Source of the DNA: Bacillota bacterium
Lineage (GTDB): Bacteria > Eremiobacterota > SpSt-956 > JAKJGF01
Direction of reading: 5' to 3'
Assembly (NCBI GenBank): GCA_029555925.1
Contig: JAKPQU010000163.1
Coordinates: 1 to 40,061, forward strand
DNA: 40,061 nucleotides
Shown here: one piece after another, positions 31,392 to 40,061 of the stretch
Numbering within the stretch: the stretch's first letter is position 1
Layout: each line of letters starts with the position of its first letter
Position numbers and translations under genes: made by a program
Notes under the pieces: model-generated
The model's database searches: none
Told to the model about the DNA's origin: nothing
Seen by the model: only the letters and a program-made list of their open reading frames with translations

Positions 31392-32377
31392 ACAAGCTGG
31401 CTGATAGTAGAATATTAATAACAGGTGGTGCCGGTTTAGTAGGCTCATTTATAGCAGATCAACTTTTAAAGGAAGGTGTAAAGGAGATTATACTTATAGA
31501 TAATCTTATCAGGGGATCAAAAGAAAATATAGAATCTTCTCTTAAGTCAGGAAAAGTAAAATTTATAGAAGGTGACATTAGAGATATTAAATTACTTGAT
31601 AATCTTTTTTATGGTATTGATTATTGTTTCCACATGGCTGCTCTCCGTATTACCCGTTGTGCTCAAAATCCGAGAGAAGCTCTTGAAGTTATGTTTAACG
31701 GAACATTTAACGTGCTTGAGGCATGTATTAAACATAAAATAAAAAAACTGATCGCAGCTTCTTCTGCATCTATATATGGCATGGCAGAAACTTTTCCAAC
31801 GACGGAAATACATCACCCGTACAATAACCGTACCTTTTACGGTGCTGCAAAAACATCTAATGAACTTATGTGTCGCGCATTTAATGATATGTATGGACTT
31901 AACTACAATGCTATGAGGTATTTTAATATTTACGGCCCCAGAATGGACAGAGAAGGTAAATATACAGAAGTTATGATAAGGTGGTATTATCTTATAAAAG
32001 AAGGTAAAGAACCACTGATATTTGGTGATGGTAAACAGACTATGGATTTTATATATGTTGAAGATATTGCACGTGCTAATATTTTAGCAATGAAATCTGA
32101 TACTAGTGATAAAGTCTTTAATATTGGAAATGGTATAGAAACGTCTTTAGTAGAATTATGTTATTTATTATTAGAAGTAATGAATTCTAAAATAAAACCA
32201 AAATTTATTCCTCTTCCTGAAGAGAGAAAAAAAGTTGAAGTTTTAAGACGTCTTGCTGATATATCTGAAGCTAAGAAATATATAGGATTTGAGGCAAAAA
32301 CATCTTTAAAAGAAGGACTTGAAAAACTGGTAATCTGGTTAGATGATGTAACTTTAAGAAAGGGTATGATAAAGTGA
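31388..32377 (+). CDS. Extended SDR nucleotide-sugar epimerase/dehydratase
   Basis: 329 aa. Rossmann motif GGAGLVGS at about 14-21, SSASIYG near 124-130, and catalytic YGAAK with Y151 and K155. YFNIYGPRM and DFIYVEDIARANILA are typical of UDP-hexose 4-epimerases and related sugar-modifying SDRs. Coenzyme NAD(P). Overlaps both neighbours (ATGA at the start, GTGA at the end), so it is translationally coupled. Whether it is an epimerase or a 4-ketoreductase cannot be decided from motifs. Confidence 0.9.
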   Translation: MNKLADSRILITGGAGLVGSFIADQLLKEGVKEIILIDNLIRGSKENIESSLKSGKVKFIEGDIRDIKLLDNLFYGIDYCFHMAALRITRCAQNPREALEVMFNGTFNVLEACIKHKIKKLIAASSASIYGMAETFPTTEIHHPYNNRTFYGAAKTSNELMCRAFNDMYGLNYNAMRYFNIYGPRMDREGKYTEVMIRWYYLIKEGKEPLIFGDGKQTMDFIYVEDIARANILAMKSDTSDKVFNIGNGIETSLVELCYLLLEVMNSKIKPKFIPLPEERKKVEVLRRLADISEAKKYIGFEAKTSLKEGLEKLVIWLDDVTLRKGMIK

Positions 32378-33615
32378 TACCGATAACTAAACCTTTTCTC
32401 GGTGAAGAAGAGGCATCTGCAGCACGAGAAGTAATTCTTTCCGGATGGGTAACTCAGGGGCCAAAGGTAAAAGAATTTGAAGAAGCTTTTGCTTCATATG
32501 TTGGTTCAACATATGCCTGTGCCGTATCCAGCTGTACCACTGCCCTGCATATTGCTCTTCTTTCAGTTGGAGTTAAACCTGGTGATCTTGTAATAACTGT
32601 AAGCCATTCTTTTATTGCTACTGCAAATAGCATAAGATATTGCTTTGCTGAACCGGTTTTTATTGATATAGATGCAAAAACTTTTAATATGTGTCCGGAA
32701 GCTCTTGAAAAATGTTTCAGGGAAGATTGCGAACTCAGGGATAATCAGCTTTTTTATAAAAATATTTCAGATATTATAGTTGAAGAATCTCCTTTGAAAT
32801 ATTTAAAAGAAGATTCTACTGGCAGGATAGCTGCCATTTTACCTGTGCATCAAATGGGGATGCCCTGTGATATTAAATCAGTTGTATCGTTAGCGGAACA
32901 ATATAATATTCCTGTCGTAGAAGATTCCGCCTGTGCTGTTGGTAGTGAAGTAAATATTAATGGTAAATGGGAAAAGATAGGTAAACCTCATGGTGATATA
33001 GCATGTTTTTCTTTTCATCCAAGAAAAATTATTACAACAGGTGATGGAGGTATGGTGACAACAAATAATGAGATATATGATGAAAAATTTCGCCTCCTGA
33101 GACAGCATGGAATGAGTATACCCGATATTGTAAGACATAGTTCAAAGAAAGTTATGTTTGAAAAATATGTAATTACTGGTTATAATTATAGAATGACTGA
33201 TATCCAGGCCTCTATTGGAATAGAACAGTTGAAAAAATTACCGAAGATTATTGAGAAACGAAGAACTCTGGACAAACTTTATCGAAAATATTTAAGCAAT
33301 ATAGATTGGCTGGAATTACCGAATGAGCCGTCTTATAACAGATCAAACTGGCAGAGTTATCCTGTCAGGGTTTTGCAAAATGCACCTTTGTCAAGAGACC
33401 AGCTTATGGAATATCTTCTGGGAAATGATGTGGCAACAAGGCCAGGAGTAATGAACTCACATATTGAAGAACCTTATTGTAATACATATTATTTACTTAA
33501 AAATAGCGAGGAAGCAAGAGAACAGATTGTATTATTCCCTTTTTATATCGGATTAGAAGAAGATGAAATTGAGAAAATTTTTAAACTATTAAAAGGAGTT
33601 TGTATAAATGGATAA
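32374..33615 (+). CDS. DegT/DnrJ/EryC1 aminotransferase 2
   Basis: 413 aa starting at GTG inside the previous stop. PLP lysine K218 in FSFHPRKIITTGDGG. The N-terminus IPITKPFLGEEE, SSCTTALHIALLSVG and GYNYRMTDIQASIG are typical. About 30 residues longer than the third paralogue because of an insert near residues 105-150. Closest in the window to aminotransferase 3 (shared HPRK-ITTG motif), so likely a PseC/PerA/VioA-type 4-aminotransferase. It overlaps the ACP gene by 8 nt. Confidence 0.93.
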   Translation: MIPITKPFLGEEEASAAREVILSGWVTQGPKVKEFEEAFASYVGSTYACAVSSCTTALHIALLSVGVKPGDLVITVSHSFIATANSIRYCFAEPVFIDIDAKTFNMCPEALEKCFREDCELRDNQLFYKNISDIIVEESPLKYLKEDSTGRIAAILPVHQMGMPCDIKSVVSLAEQYNIPVVEDSACAVGSEVNINGKWEKIGKPHGDIACFSFHPRKIITTGDGGMVTTNNEIYDEKFRLLRQHGMSIPDIVRHSSKKVMFEKYVITGYNYRMTDIQASIGIEQLKKLPKIIEKRRTLDKLYRKYLSNIDWLELPNEPSYNRSNWQSYPVRVLQNAPLSRDQLMEYLLGNDVATRPGVMNSHIEEPYCNTYYLLKNSEEAREQIVLFPFYIGLEEDEIEKIFKLLKGVCING

Positions 33616-33904
33616 GGAAAAGATATTAAATTTAGTAATAGAATCTGTAAAAGATTTAAGTGAAGAACTTGATAATGAAAGTTTAAAAAATTCTGATATT
33701 AATACAAAGTTATATGGCCGTGATGGGAATCTTGACTCTCTTACACTTGTAAGTCTTATAACTGATTTGGAAGGTAAGATATATGAACAGTTTAAGAAAG
33801 AAATTGTTATAGCAGATGAAAGAGCTATGAGTCAGAAAAGGTCTCCTTTTAAAGATATAAATAGTCTGACTGATTATATAGAGCAACTTTTGCAGGAGGT
33901 GTAA
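33608..33904 (+). CDS. Dedicated acyl carrier protein
   Basis: A 98-aa acidic ACP-like protein. The phosphopantetheine site is S44 in GNLDSLTLVSLI (usual DSL). The helical pattern and the late ERAMSQKRSPFKDINSLTDY segment fit sugar-cluster carrier proteins rather than fatty-acid AcpP. AAGGAG precedes the ATG. It overlaps the aminotransferase upstream and directly abuts the SDR downstream, so it is a core member of this operon and likely carries the acyl group destined for an amino sugar. Confidence 0.9.
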   Translation: MDKEKILNLVIESVKDLSEELDNESLKNSDINTKLYGRDGNLDSLTLVSLITDLEGKIYEQFKKEIVIADERAMSQKRSPFKDINSLTDYIEQLLQEV

Positions 33905-34603
33905 ATGCAAAATACTGTTATTATAATTACCGGTACAAGTAAAGGTATAGGCAAATATTTAAGTGAGTATTATCTTAATAAAGATAATACCGTAATAGGA
34001 TGTAGTAGAGGAGAAAGCTGTGTAAATCATAAAAATTATGAACATTATCAGTTAAGTGTTTCTGATGAAAAAGCTGTTGTCAGAATGGTAAGAAATGTGG
34101 CTAAAAAATATGATAAAATCGATGTTCTTATAAATAATGCAGGGATAGCATCGATGAATCATTTACTTTTAACGCCTTTAACTACATGGCAGAAAATATA
34201 TAATACTAATGTATTTGGTACATTTCTTTTTTCCAGAGAAGCCGGCAAGATAATGTCTAAACGTAAAGCCGGCAGAATTATAAACTTTGCAACTGTTGCG
34301 GCTCCACTTAAATTGGAAGGTGAGATGGCTTATGCTTCTTCTAAGAATGCCATTGTTAATATGACACAGATTATGGCTAAAGAGCTTGGAGCATATAATA
34401 TAACCTGTAATGCCATAGGCCCTACACCTGTATATACAGACCTGATAAAAAATGTTTCTGAAGAAAAAATAAAATTACTTATAGAACATCAGGCTATAAA
34501 AAGATATGGTGAATTTCGTGATATATCAAATGTGATAGATTTTTTTATAAAACCTGAAAGTGATTTTATAACAGGACAGGTTATATATCTTGGAGGTATT
34601 TAA
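33905..34603 (+). CDS. Short-chain dehydrogenase, ketoacyl-ACP reductase type
   Basis: 232 aa. NAD(P)-binding TGTSKGIGKYLSEYY, NNAGIAS around 78-84, catalytic YASSK with Y143 and K147, and a C-terminal SDFITGQVIYLGGI as in FabG-type SDRs. It starts right after the ACP stop with GGAGGTG upstream. Likely reduces a 3-keto acyl group on the ACP, giving a 3-hydroxyacyl unit; a sugar ketoreductase is the alternative. Confidence 0.9.
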   Translation: MQNTVIIITGTSKGIGKYLSEYYLNKDNTVIGCSRGESCVNHKNYEHYQLSVSDEKAVVRMVRNVAKKYDKIDVLINNAGIASMNHLLLTPLTTWQKIYNTNVFGTFLFSREAGKIMSKRKAGRIINFATVAAPLKLEGEMAYASSKNAIVNMTQIMAKELGAYNITCNAIGPTPVYTDLIKNVSEEKIKLLIEHQAIKRYGEFRDISNVIDFFIKPESDFITGQVIYLGGI

Positions 34604-34608
34604 TAGTA

Positions 34609-35964
34609 ATGGACAGTATAGACTGGTTTATAGAAAAATTGTATAAAAATAAAAACAATAATGAAGCTATAATTTATAAAGATACAGGTTATACCTATGA
34701 TTGGTTAATTGATGAAGTAGATAAGTGGTATAAGATAATTAAAGAAGAAAAAATAACCAGTGGACATATTGTTTCTATAGAAGCAGATTATTCTCATAAT
34801 TCTATAGCTTTATTTATAGCTTTAATTAGAAACAATAATATAGTAGTTCCTTTATCATCTATGACAGAACAGGAAAAAAATGAATTTATTGAAATAGCTG
34901 AAATAGAATATATAATAAGATTTTGCGATGATGAACAATATGAAATAATAAGATTGAACAGAAGTGAAATAAAGAATACAATGCTTCGAGCTTTTAGAGA
35001 AGAGAAGAAAGGTGGGTTGATATTATTTTCGTCCGGGTCTACAGGAAAAAGCAAAGCCATATTACATGATTTGTCGAAATTGATAAAAAAATTTGCTATA
35101 AAAAGTCATAAACCTCTGAGAACTATTACGTTTTTATTATTCGATCATATTGGAGGTATTGATACTTTATTTGACATTTTAAGTAATTATGGAACTGTTA
35201 TAATTTTACCAGGTAGAGATCCGTTAACAGTATGTAACACTATAGAAAAACATAGAGCAGAACTATTACCGACATCACCAACTTTTTTAAATTTACTTAT
35301 TTTTTCTGAAGAATATAAAAACTATGATCTTAGTTCTTTAAAGATAATAACTTATGGAGCAGAGCCTATGGCAGAAATTACTCTGAAGAAATTAAATAAT
35401 ATATTCCCTGAACTAAAATTAATACAAAAATATGGTTTATCAGAGTTTGGAGCAATAAGATCGAAAAGTGAGTTCAATGAATCTAAATGGTTTAAGATAG
35501 TCGGGGATGTCGATATAAAGATAGTTAATAATCAATTACTAATAAAATCAGACACTTCAATGCTGGGTTACCTTAATGCACCGGATCCATTTGACGGGGA
35601 AGGCTATTTTCATACCGGTGATATAGTTGAAGTTGATGGAGAATATATAAAGATAGTTGGCAGAGATTCTGAAATAATAAATGTTGGAGGACAGAAAGTA
35701 TTTCCTGTTGAGGTCGAAAATGTAATAATGGAAATGCCTGAGGTAGAAGATGTAATAGTTTATGGAGAGAAAAATCCTATAACCGGTAATATTGTCGTAG
35801 CAAAGGTAAAACCTGAGATTGATATCTCCTTTAATGAAATGAAAAAGAAGATAAGAACCTTTTGTAAAAATAAAATATCTGGTTATAAGATACCTGTGAA
35901 GGTAATTGTAGTAAAAGAATTACAATATAGTTTAAGATGTAAAAAAATGAGAGGTAATTTCTAA
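34609..35964 (+). CDS. AMP-forming acyl-activating ligase (ANL family)
   Basis: 451 aa. P-loop FSSGSTGKSKA around residues 140-150, YGAEPMAE, QKYGLSEFGAI (A5-type), GYFHTGDIVEVD (A7/A8) and VGRDSEIINVGGQKVFPVEVE (A8). The A10 lysine is likely in SLRCKKMRGNF at the extreme C-terminus. It would adenylate a carboxylic acid and load it on the ACP or CoA. Shorter than many family members, lacking extra N-terminal length. Same operon, 5 nt after the SDR. Confidence 0.92.
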   Translation: MDSIDWFIEKLYKNKNNNEAIIYKDTGYTYDWLIDEVDKWYKIIKEEKITSGHIVSIEADYSHNSIALFIALIRNNNIVVPLSSMTEQEKNEFIEIAEIEYIIRFCDDEQYEIIRLNRSEIKNTMLRAFREEKKGGLILFSSGSTGKSKAILHDLSKLIKKFAIKSHKPLRTITFLLFDHIGGIDTLFDILSNYGTVIILPGRDPLTVCNTIEKHRAELLPTSPTFLNLLIFSEEYKNYDLSSLKIITYGAEPMAEITLKKLNNIFPELKLIQKYGLSEFGAIRSKSEFNESKWFKIVGDVDIKIVNNQLLIKSDTSMLGYLNAPDPFDGEGYFHTGDIVEVDGEYIKIVGRDSEIINVGGQKVFPVEVENVIMEMPEVEDVIVYGEKNPITGNIVVAKVKPEIDISFNEMKKKIRTFCKNKISGYKIPVKVIVVKELQYSLRCKKMRGNF

Positions 35965-35996
35965 ATACCGCTCCAGGAGGTGAATAATTTTTATTT

Positions 35997-36569
35997 ATGG
36001 CCAGGAATTTGAAAGTAATAGAGGGGAAATATATTTATTTAAAACCTGTATCAAATGAAGATGCAGAATTTGTTGTTTTTGTCAGGAATCATCAGGATTA
36101 TTCAAGGTATCTTAATAAGAGTGCTGAAACAGTAGAAGAACAAATTAAATGGTTTGAAAAATATTATGATATGGAAAATGAACATTATTTCACCATAGTA
36201 TGGAGGAATACGAATAAAAATATTGGCACGATAGATATTAAAGATATAGACTGGAATGATAAAAAAGCTGAATGGGGTAAATGGATAGTAATAAATAACC
36301 CTTTAGCTGCTATTGAATCAATGTATTTACTATATGATTATGGTTTTAATAGATTAAATCTTGAGAAAATATATTTTACTACTGTAATAGAAAATGTAAA
36401 TACTGCAAAGATTCATGAAAGATATAAAGCTAAAAAAATAAAATTGCTTAAAGATTATTTTTATAAATATGAGAAATACTACGATTCATATCTATATGAA
36501 ATAGATAAAAATGAATTTAATGATAATATTAAAAAATTTTTAAGAAAATTAATATATGGTGATTCATAA
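35997..36569 (+). CDS. GNAT acyltransferase
   Basis: 190 aa GNAT of the RimJ/PseH-like type: YIYLKPVSNEDAEFVVFVRN, FTIVWRNTNKNIGTIDIKDI, and the coenzyme-binding region AEWGKWIVINNPLAA. In sugar loci such proteins acylate an amino sugar nucleotide. An AGGAGG site lies 16 nt before the ATG, a long gap; no alternative in-frame start is available between. Candidate for moving the ACP-bound acyl group, or an acetyl group, onto the 4-amino sugar. Confidence 0.85.
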   Translation: MARNLKVIEGKYIYLKPVSNEDAEFVVFVRNHQDYSRYLNKSAETVEEQIKWFEKYYDMENEHYFTIVWRNTNKNIGTIDIKDIDWNDKKAEWGKWIVINNPLAAIESMYLLYDYGFNRLNLEKIYFTTVIENVNTAKIHERYKAKKIKLLKDYFYKYEKYYDSYLYEIDKNEFNDNIKKFLRKLIYGDS

Positions 36570-36624
36570 AAATATTATTTACATATCTTAATTATATTTT
36601 TATAGAAAGTGGGCCTGATGCAGA

Positions 36625-37287
36625 ATGAATAATCAATTTATTTTAATAGGAGCAAGTGCCCATGGTCGTGTGATTCTGGATATATTGGAACACAGCGGTT
36701 TTGAAGTGGCAGGTTTTTTAGACGATGATGAAAATAAATTAGGGAAAGAAATAAATGGGAAAAAAGTTATTGGTAAAATTGATAAAGCCGTAGATATGGT
36801 TAAATATGATTATAAATTTATAATTTGCCTTGGTGATAATTATTTGAGAGAAAATATATACCAGAAATTAAATTTTAGCCTTAAATATTATGGAAATGCC
36901 ATAGATAAATCAAGTAATATTATGTTCTCTGCAAAGACAGGTTATGGGAATATGATTTTAGCAAATACATTTGTCGGGACAGATGTAAAAATAGGGAATC
37001 ATGTAGTAATTAATAACGGTTCCATAATTGAGCATGATTCTATTATAGAAGATTATTGTTCAATTAGTTCTGGAAGTGTTATTGGAGCAAGAGTAGAAAT
37101 ACAAAAAAATGTCTTTATAGGAATTTCAACCACTGTAATCCCAAAAGTTACAATAGGAAAAGGTTCGATAATTGGTGCCGGTTCTCTGGTTATTAAAGAT
37201 ATTCCGGAGGGGGTTTTTGCCTGTGGTGTGCCGGCAAGAATAATAAAAAAAATTTCACAATATGATCTCAAGGAACTTATGCTATAA
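36625..37287 (+). CDS. NeuD/PglD-type sugar O- or N-acyltransferase
   Basis: 220 aa. N-terminal Rossmann-like domain FILIGASAHGRVILDILEHS and FLDDDENKLG, then a left-handed beta-helix with hexapeptide repeats (about 95-205) and closing GVPARIIKKI. The putative catalytic H137 lies in SIIEHDSIIED. PglD and its relatives acetylate UDP-4-amino sugars, so with aminotransferases it completes a bacillosamine-like or related pathway. Confidence 0.92.
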   Translation: MNNQFILIGASAHGRVILDILEHSGFEVAGFLDDDENKLGKEINGKKVIGKIDKAVDMVKYDYKFIICLGDNYLRENIYQKLNFSLKYYGNAIDKSSNIMFSAKTGYGNMILANTFVGTDVKIGNHVVINNGSIIEHDSIIEDYCSISSGSVIGARVEIQKNVFIGISTTVIPKVTIGKGSIIGAGSLVIKDIPEGVFACGVPARIIKKISQYDLKELML

Positions 37288-37304
37288 AGGAGAGAAGTGT
37301 AATT

Positions 37305-38462
37305 ATGAATAAATTATTTGAGAATCATATACCAATTACTAAGCCATGGATAGGAATTGAAGAATGGGAAGCTTTAAAAGAAATTGTTTTAAGTGGATGG
37401 GTCAGTCTGGGACCAAAAGTTCAGGAATTTGAAGAATCACTGGCTTCTTTTATAGGAGTAAAATATGCTGTAGCAACAAATTCCTGTACATCAGCTATAC
37501 ATCTGGCACTAAGACTTCATGGAGTTAAAGCAGGAGATGAAGTCATAGTGCCTGATTTTACCTGTATGGCAGATGCAAATGCTGTTATTATGGCAGGGGC
37601 TATACCTGTATTTGCTGATATAAATGAAAATACATTTAACATTGATCCGCAAAAGGTGGTAGAACTGGTAACAGAGAAAACAAAAGCTATTCTTATAGTT
37701 GATCAAATCGGATTACCTGCTGATTTAGACGTATTTATTGAAATTGCAAGAAAATATAACCTTGCCCTTGTAGATGATGCGGCGACATCATTGGGAGCTT
37801 CTTATAAAGGTAAATACCTTGGTTCTCATGGACTTACTACTACGTTCAGCTTCCATCCGAGAAAAATGATTACTACTGGCGAAGGGGGAATGCTTGTTAC
37901 AGATAATTGTGAAATTGCAGAAAATGCAAAGATATTAAGATCTACTGGAGCGTCTGTTTCAGATCTGGAAAGACATAAAGCAAAAGGTATAATTTTACAA
38001 AAATATTATGTTAATGGGTATAATTATAGAATGACAGATATTCAGGCAGCAATTGGAATTATTCAAATGAAAAAGCTTCCTGAAATTTTAAAGCAAAGAA
38101 GGGAACAGTCAGAATATTATACCGAAGCTTTTTCTGAAATGGAGCAACTTGAATTACCATATGTTCCAGAATATACAGAACATGCTTTTTCTTCTTATAT
38201 GTTAAGAATAAAAAAAGGAATAAAAATAACTTCAACAGATATTATAAATAAAATGTCAGAGAAAAATATATCCTGCAGGTTTGGAATACAACCTTTACAT
38301 AAAGAGCCGTATTTTGCGGATCGCGGTTTTTCAGATAAAGACTTCCCTGTTTCCTGTGATGTAGCAGAAAGGTCATTCTTCATACCTATATTCCCGGGAT
38401 TAATGAAGAAAGATATAGATTACATTATTAGTAATATTAAAGAGATATTGTCAAAAATTTGA
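37305..38462 (+). CDS. DegT/DnrJ/EryC1 aminotransferase 3
   Basis: 385 aa PLP enzyme. K187 in FSFHPRKMITTGEGG, TNSCTSAIHLALRL, DDAATSLGASYKG, and GYNYRMTDIQAAIG. Paired with the NeuD/PglD-type gene 17 nt upstream, as PglE-PglD are paired elsewhere, suggesting a UDP-4-keto sugar 4-aminotransferase. AAAGGAGAG precedes the ATG. Confidence 0.93.
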   Translation: MNKLFENHIPITKPWIGIEEWEALKEIVLSGWVSLGPKVQEFEESLASFIGVKYAVATNSCTSAIHLALRLHGVKAGDEVIVPDFTCMADANAVIMAGAIPVFADINENTFNIDPQKVVELVTEKTKAILIVDQIGLPADLDVFIEIARKYNLALVDDAATSLGASYKGKYLGSHGLTTTFSFHPRKMITTGEGGMLVTDNCEIAENAKILRSTGASVSDLERHKAKGIILQKYYVNGYNYRMTDIQAAIGIIQMKKLPEILKQRREQSEYYTEAFSEMEQLELPYVPEYTEHAFSSYMLRIKKGIKITSTDIINKMSEKNISCRFGIQPLHKEPYFADRGFSDKDFPVSCDVAERSFFIPIFPGLMKKDIDYIISNIKEILSKI

Positions 38463-38485
38463 TTTATATATTTAGAGGAAAGTAT

Positions 38486-40061
38486 ATGGAACAAAAAATT
38501 AAACCCCGACTTATATATTTTATGTGGTCTTTAAATAACCAGGAAAGATTATTTTCATATTTTGAAGCATATATTGTAAAAATGTTATCAGAATTTTTTG
38601 AAGTAATTGTAATAAAAGAAGACTGTGATTATAAGGAGATTTGTGATAAGTATAATCCGGATATAACTCTCTTTACAAGTGGTATATCTCTGGATTCAGC
38701 CCGCCGTCCTGATATAAAAAATACCTCTGTTTATCCGGATATACCTAAAATAGGTCTGGCACGGGCAGATTCGTTTTGTTCCTGCAGGTCAGTATTTCTT
38801 TCAGACATGGAACATTGGGGAGTAACAAATTTTTTTAGCACATTAAATCCAATTGATTATATTGCAGAAACACCGGATAATTTATTTTTTTATCCATCCG
38901 CTGTAGATACAGATATATTCAAAGATTATGGAGAAAAAAAATTAATCCCTGTACTTTTCATTGGAACTAGAAGTAAAATCTATCCATGGCGCCGTAAAAT
39001 TAAAGAGATAGTTTCTGATATATATACATCTATGCTTTACAGACACTGGGGATACAGTGAAAAAGCATATAGTAAAATGCTTTTCGGCACTGATTATGCA
39101 CGATTACTTAATTCTGCATGGTTTGTTCCTACCTGTGGCACAATTGGAAGATATATTATTTTGAGATTTTTCGAAGTTCCTGCAGTTAAATCATGTCTTA
39201 TAACAGAAAAGACTCCCATAATTGAAGCCTGTGGTTTTGCTGATATGCAAAATTGTATCTTTACAGATGGAAGTGACATACTTGATAAGCTTGAATATCT
39301 TCTTTACGAGAATAGAGATGAACTTATTAAGATAATAGATTCAGGGTATAATCTGGTCCAGGCCAGACATACAATCAGACATAGGGATCAAATATTTCAA
39401 TGGTTTAATTTGAATAAAACCTTAAAACCGGGCCAGAAGATTATTCAGACAGGGCTATTTGAGCCTTTTATTATTGTAGATGAACATTCCGGTATAACAA
39501 ATTTTCATTTTTTATGTAATGGCATAGACAGAGAACTTATAAAACAGGGTGATATAAAACTCCGGGCAGGTGAATATGATGAAGCACAAGCTTTATATTA
39601 TAAATGTCTTGAATACTGTGATTATATGTCTGAACCCAAGGTACGTATTGCATTATGTAATCTTTACAAAGGTAATCCTCAAAATGCCATGGACTGGTTG
39701 TATCAACCAATTCGCAGGCAGATGGAAATCTACCGTGCTTTAGACCCGGATCCTGTAGAATGGGCTTATTATATTATTTCCTGGCTTTGCCTCGGAAGAT
39801 TGGATGAAGCGGTAAAATATTTGAATCGTTTTCCATATCTATCTCATACGGAATTGAACAGGGTTCGTATTCTGGTTCAAATATTACAAAACAGTAATTA
39901 TACCATCGATATGAGTTTTGTAGAAGCTTCCGGTTATCGAAAGAGCATACATAAATTACCTGAACGTAGCTTCAGAGAGTGGATTGTAGAGATTTGTCTT
40001 ATGTTTAGATCCTGTAAACAATATGATTTTCTGGGATTACTGGATCATATAGTTAAGAAAT
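38486..40061 (+). CDS. Glycosyltransferase, CgeB-like, partial (runs off the window)
   Basis: At least 525 aa with no stop before the window end. It begins MEQKIKPRLIYFMWSLNNQE after AGAGGAAAGT. The first part shows DITLFTSGISLDSARRPD and FFYPSAVDTDIFKDYG. The segment RYIILRFFEVPAVKSCLITE followed by IFTDGSDILDKLEYLLYENR matches the C-terminal domain of glycosyltransferases of the CgeB/Glyco_trans_1_2 group (GT-B fold). From about residue 360 a helical TPR-like region follows (GDIKLRAGEYDEAQALYYKC). Combined transferase and TPR-like parts are common in protein glycosylation and surface-glycan enzymes. Confidence 0.8.
   Translation, partial: MEQKIKPRLIYFMWSLNNQERLFSYFEAYIVKMLSEFFEVIVIKEDCDYKEICDKYNPDITLFTSGISLDSARRPDIKNTSVYPDIPKIGLARADSFCSCRSVFLSDMEHWGVTNFFSTLNPIDYIAETPDNLFFYPSAVDTDIFKDYGEKKLIPVLFIGTRSKIYPWRRKIKEIVSDIYTSMLYRHWGYSEKAYSKMLFGTDYARLLNSAWFVPTCGTIGRYIILRFFEVPAVKSCLITEKTPIIEACGFADMQNCIFTDGSDILDKLEYLLYENRDELIKIIDSGYNLVQARHTIRHRDQIFQWFNLNKTLKPGQKIIQTGLFEPFIIVDEHSGITNFHFLCNGIDRELIKQGDIKLRAGEYDEAQALYYKCLEYCDYMSEPKVRIALCNLYKGNPQNAMDWLYQPIRRQMEIYRALDPDPVEWAYYIISWLCLGRLDEAVKYLNRFPYLSHTELNRVRILVQILQNSNYTIDMSFVEASGYRKSIHKLPERSFREWIVEICLMFRSCKQYDFLGLLDHIVKK

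Overview
The window comes from an A+T-rich, flagellated, double-membraned bacterium. FlgH and FlgA homologues imply an L ring and P ring. Pseudopilin genes, WG repeats, a Hanks-type kinase fused to a SNF2 helicase, Pro/Thr linkers and intergenic heptanucleotide repeats are typical of a poorly characterised environmental lineage. I cannot assign a phylum from sequence alone.

Layout. (1) 1-7.4 kb, flagellar block: on the minus strand a small CxxC protein, flgF, flgG, flgA, flgH and a first flagellin; on the plus strand a second, closely similar flagellin with a textbook sigma-28 promoter and an intrinsic terminator. The minus-strand block is framed by 59-bp identical direct repeats and diverged inverted repeats. 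A second sigma-28-type promoter at 5044-5070 has no gene behind it. (2) 7.5-14.3 kb, minus strand: a helical hypothetical protein, a WG-repeat exported protein, a Cys-knuckle array protein, and an 895-aa protein kinase-SNF2 ATPase fusion. (3) 14.3-16.8 kb: small hypotheticals, tRNA-Asn, an M23-like protein, and a pair of half-size EamA/SMR-type membrane proteins. (4) 16.8-19.8 kb: a pseudopilin set (PilW-, PilV- and PilX-like), the PilX-like gene split by a one-base frameshift. (5) 19.8-27 kb: a hypothetical protein, nicotinate phosphoribosyltransferase, an M3-like metallopeptidase, a histidine kinase and a receiver-histidine kinase. (6) 27-29.2 kb: a scar region with 181-bp direct repeats around fragments of a PD-(D/E)XK protein and a DUF2442 gene, then a remnant of a nucleotide-sugar dehydrogenase. 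(7) 29.2-40 kb, plus strand: a tightly packed, visibly more A+T-rich sugar cluster with a Gfo/Idh oxidoreductase (frameshifted in an A9 tract), three DegT aminotransferases, an epimerase, a private acyl carrier protein, a ketoreductase-type SDR, an acyl-activating ligase, a GNAT acyltransferase, a NeuD/PglD-type acyltransferase, and a glycosyltransferase running off the window end.

How it fits together. The sugar cluster looks built to make one or more N-acylated amino sugars, with an unusual acyl group prepared on its own carrier protein. Since flagellin glycosylation loci elsewhere carry similar gene sets, flagellin is a plausible but unproven acceptor. A family of 7-bp-period tandem repeats (GTGANNN-like) sits in at least eight intergenic gaps across the first 23 kb and none was seen in the sugar cluster, which supports a different history for the latter. 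The most unusual protein system is the kinase-SNF2 fusion with its Cys-array neighbour.
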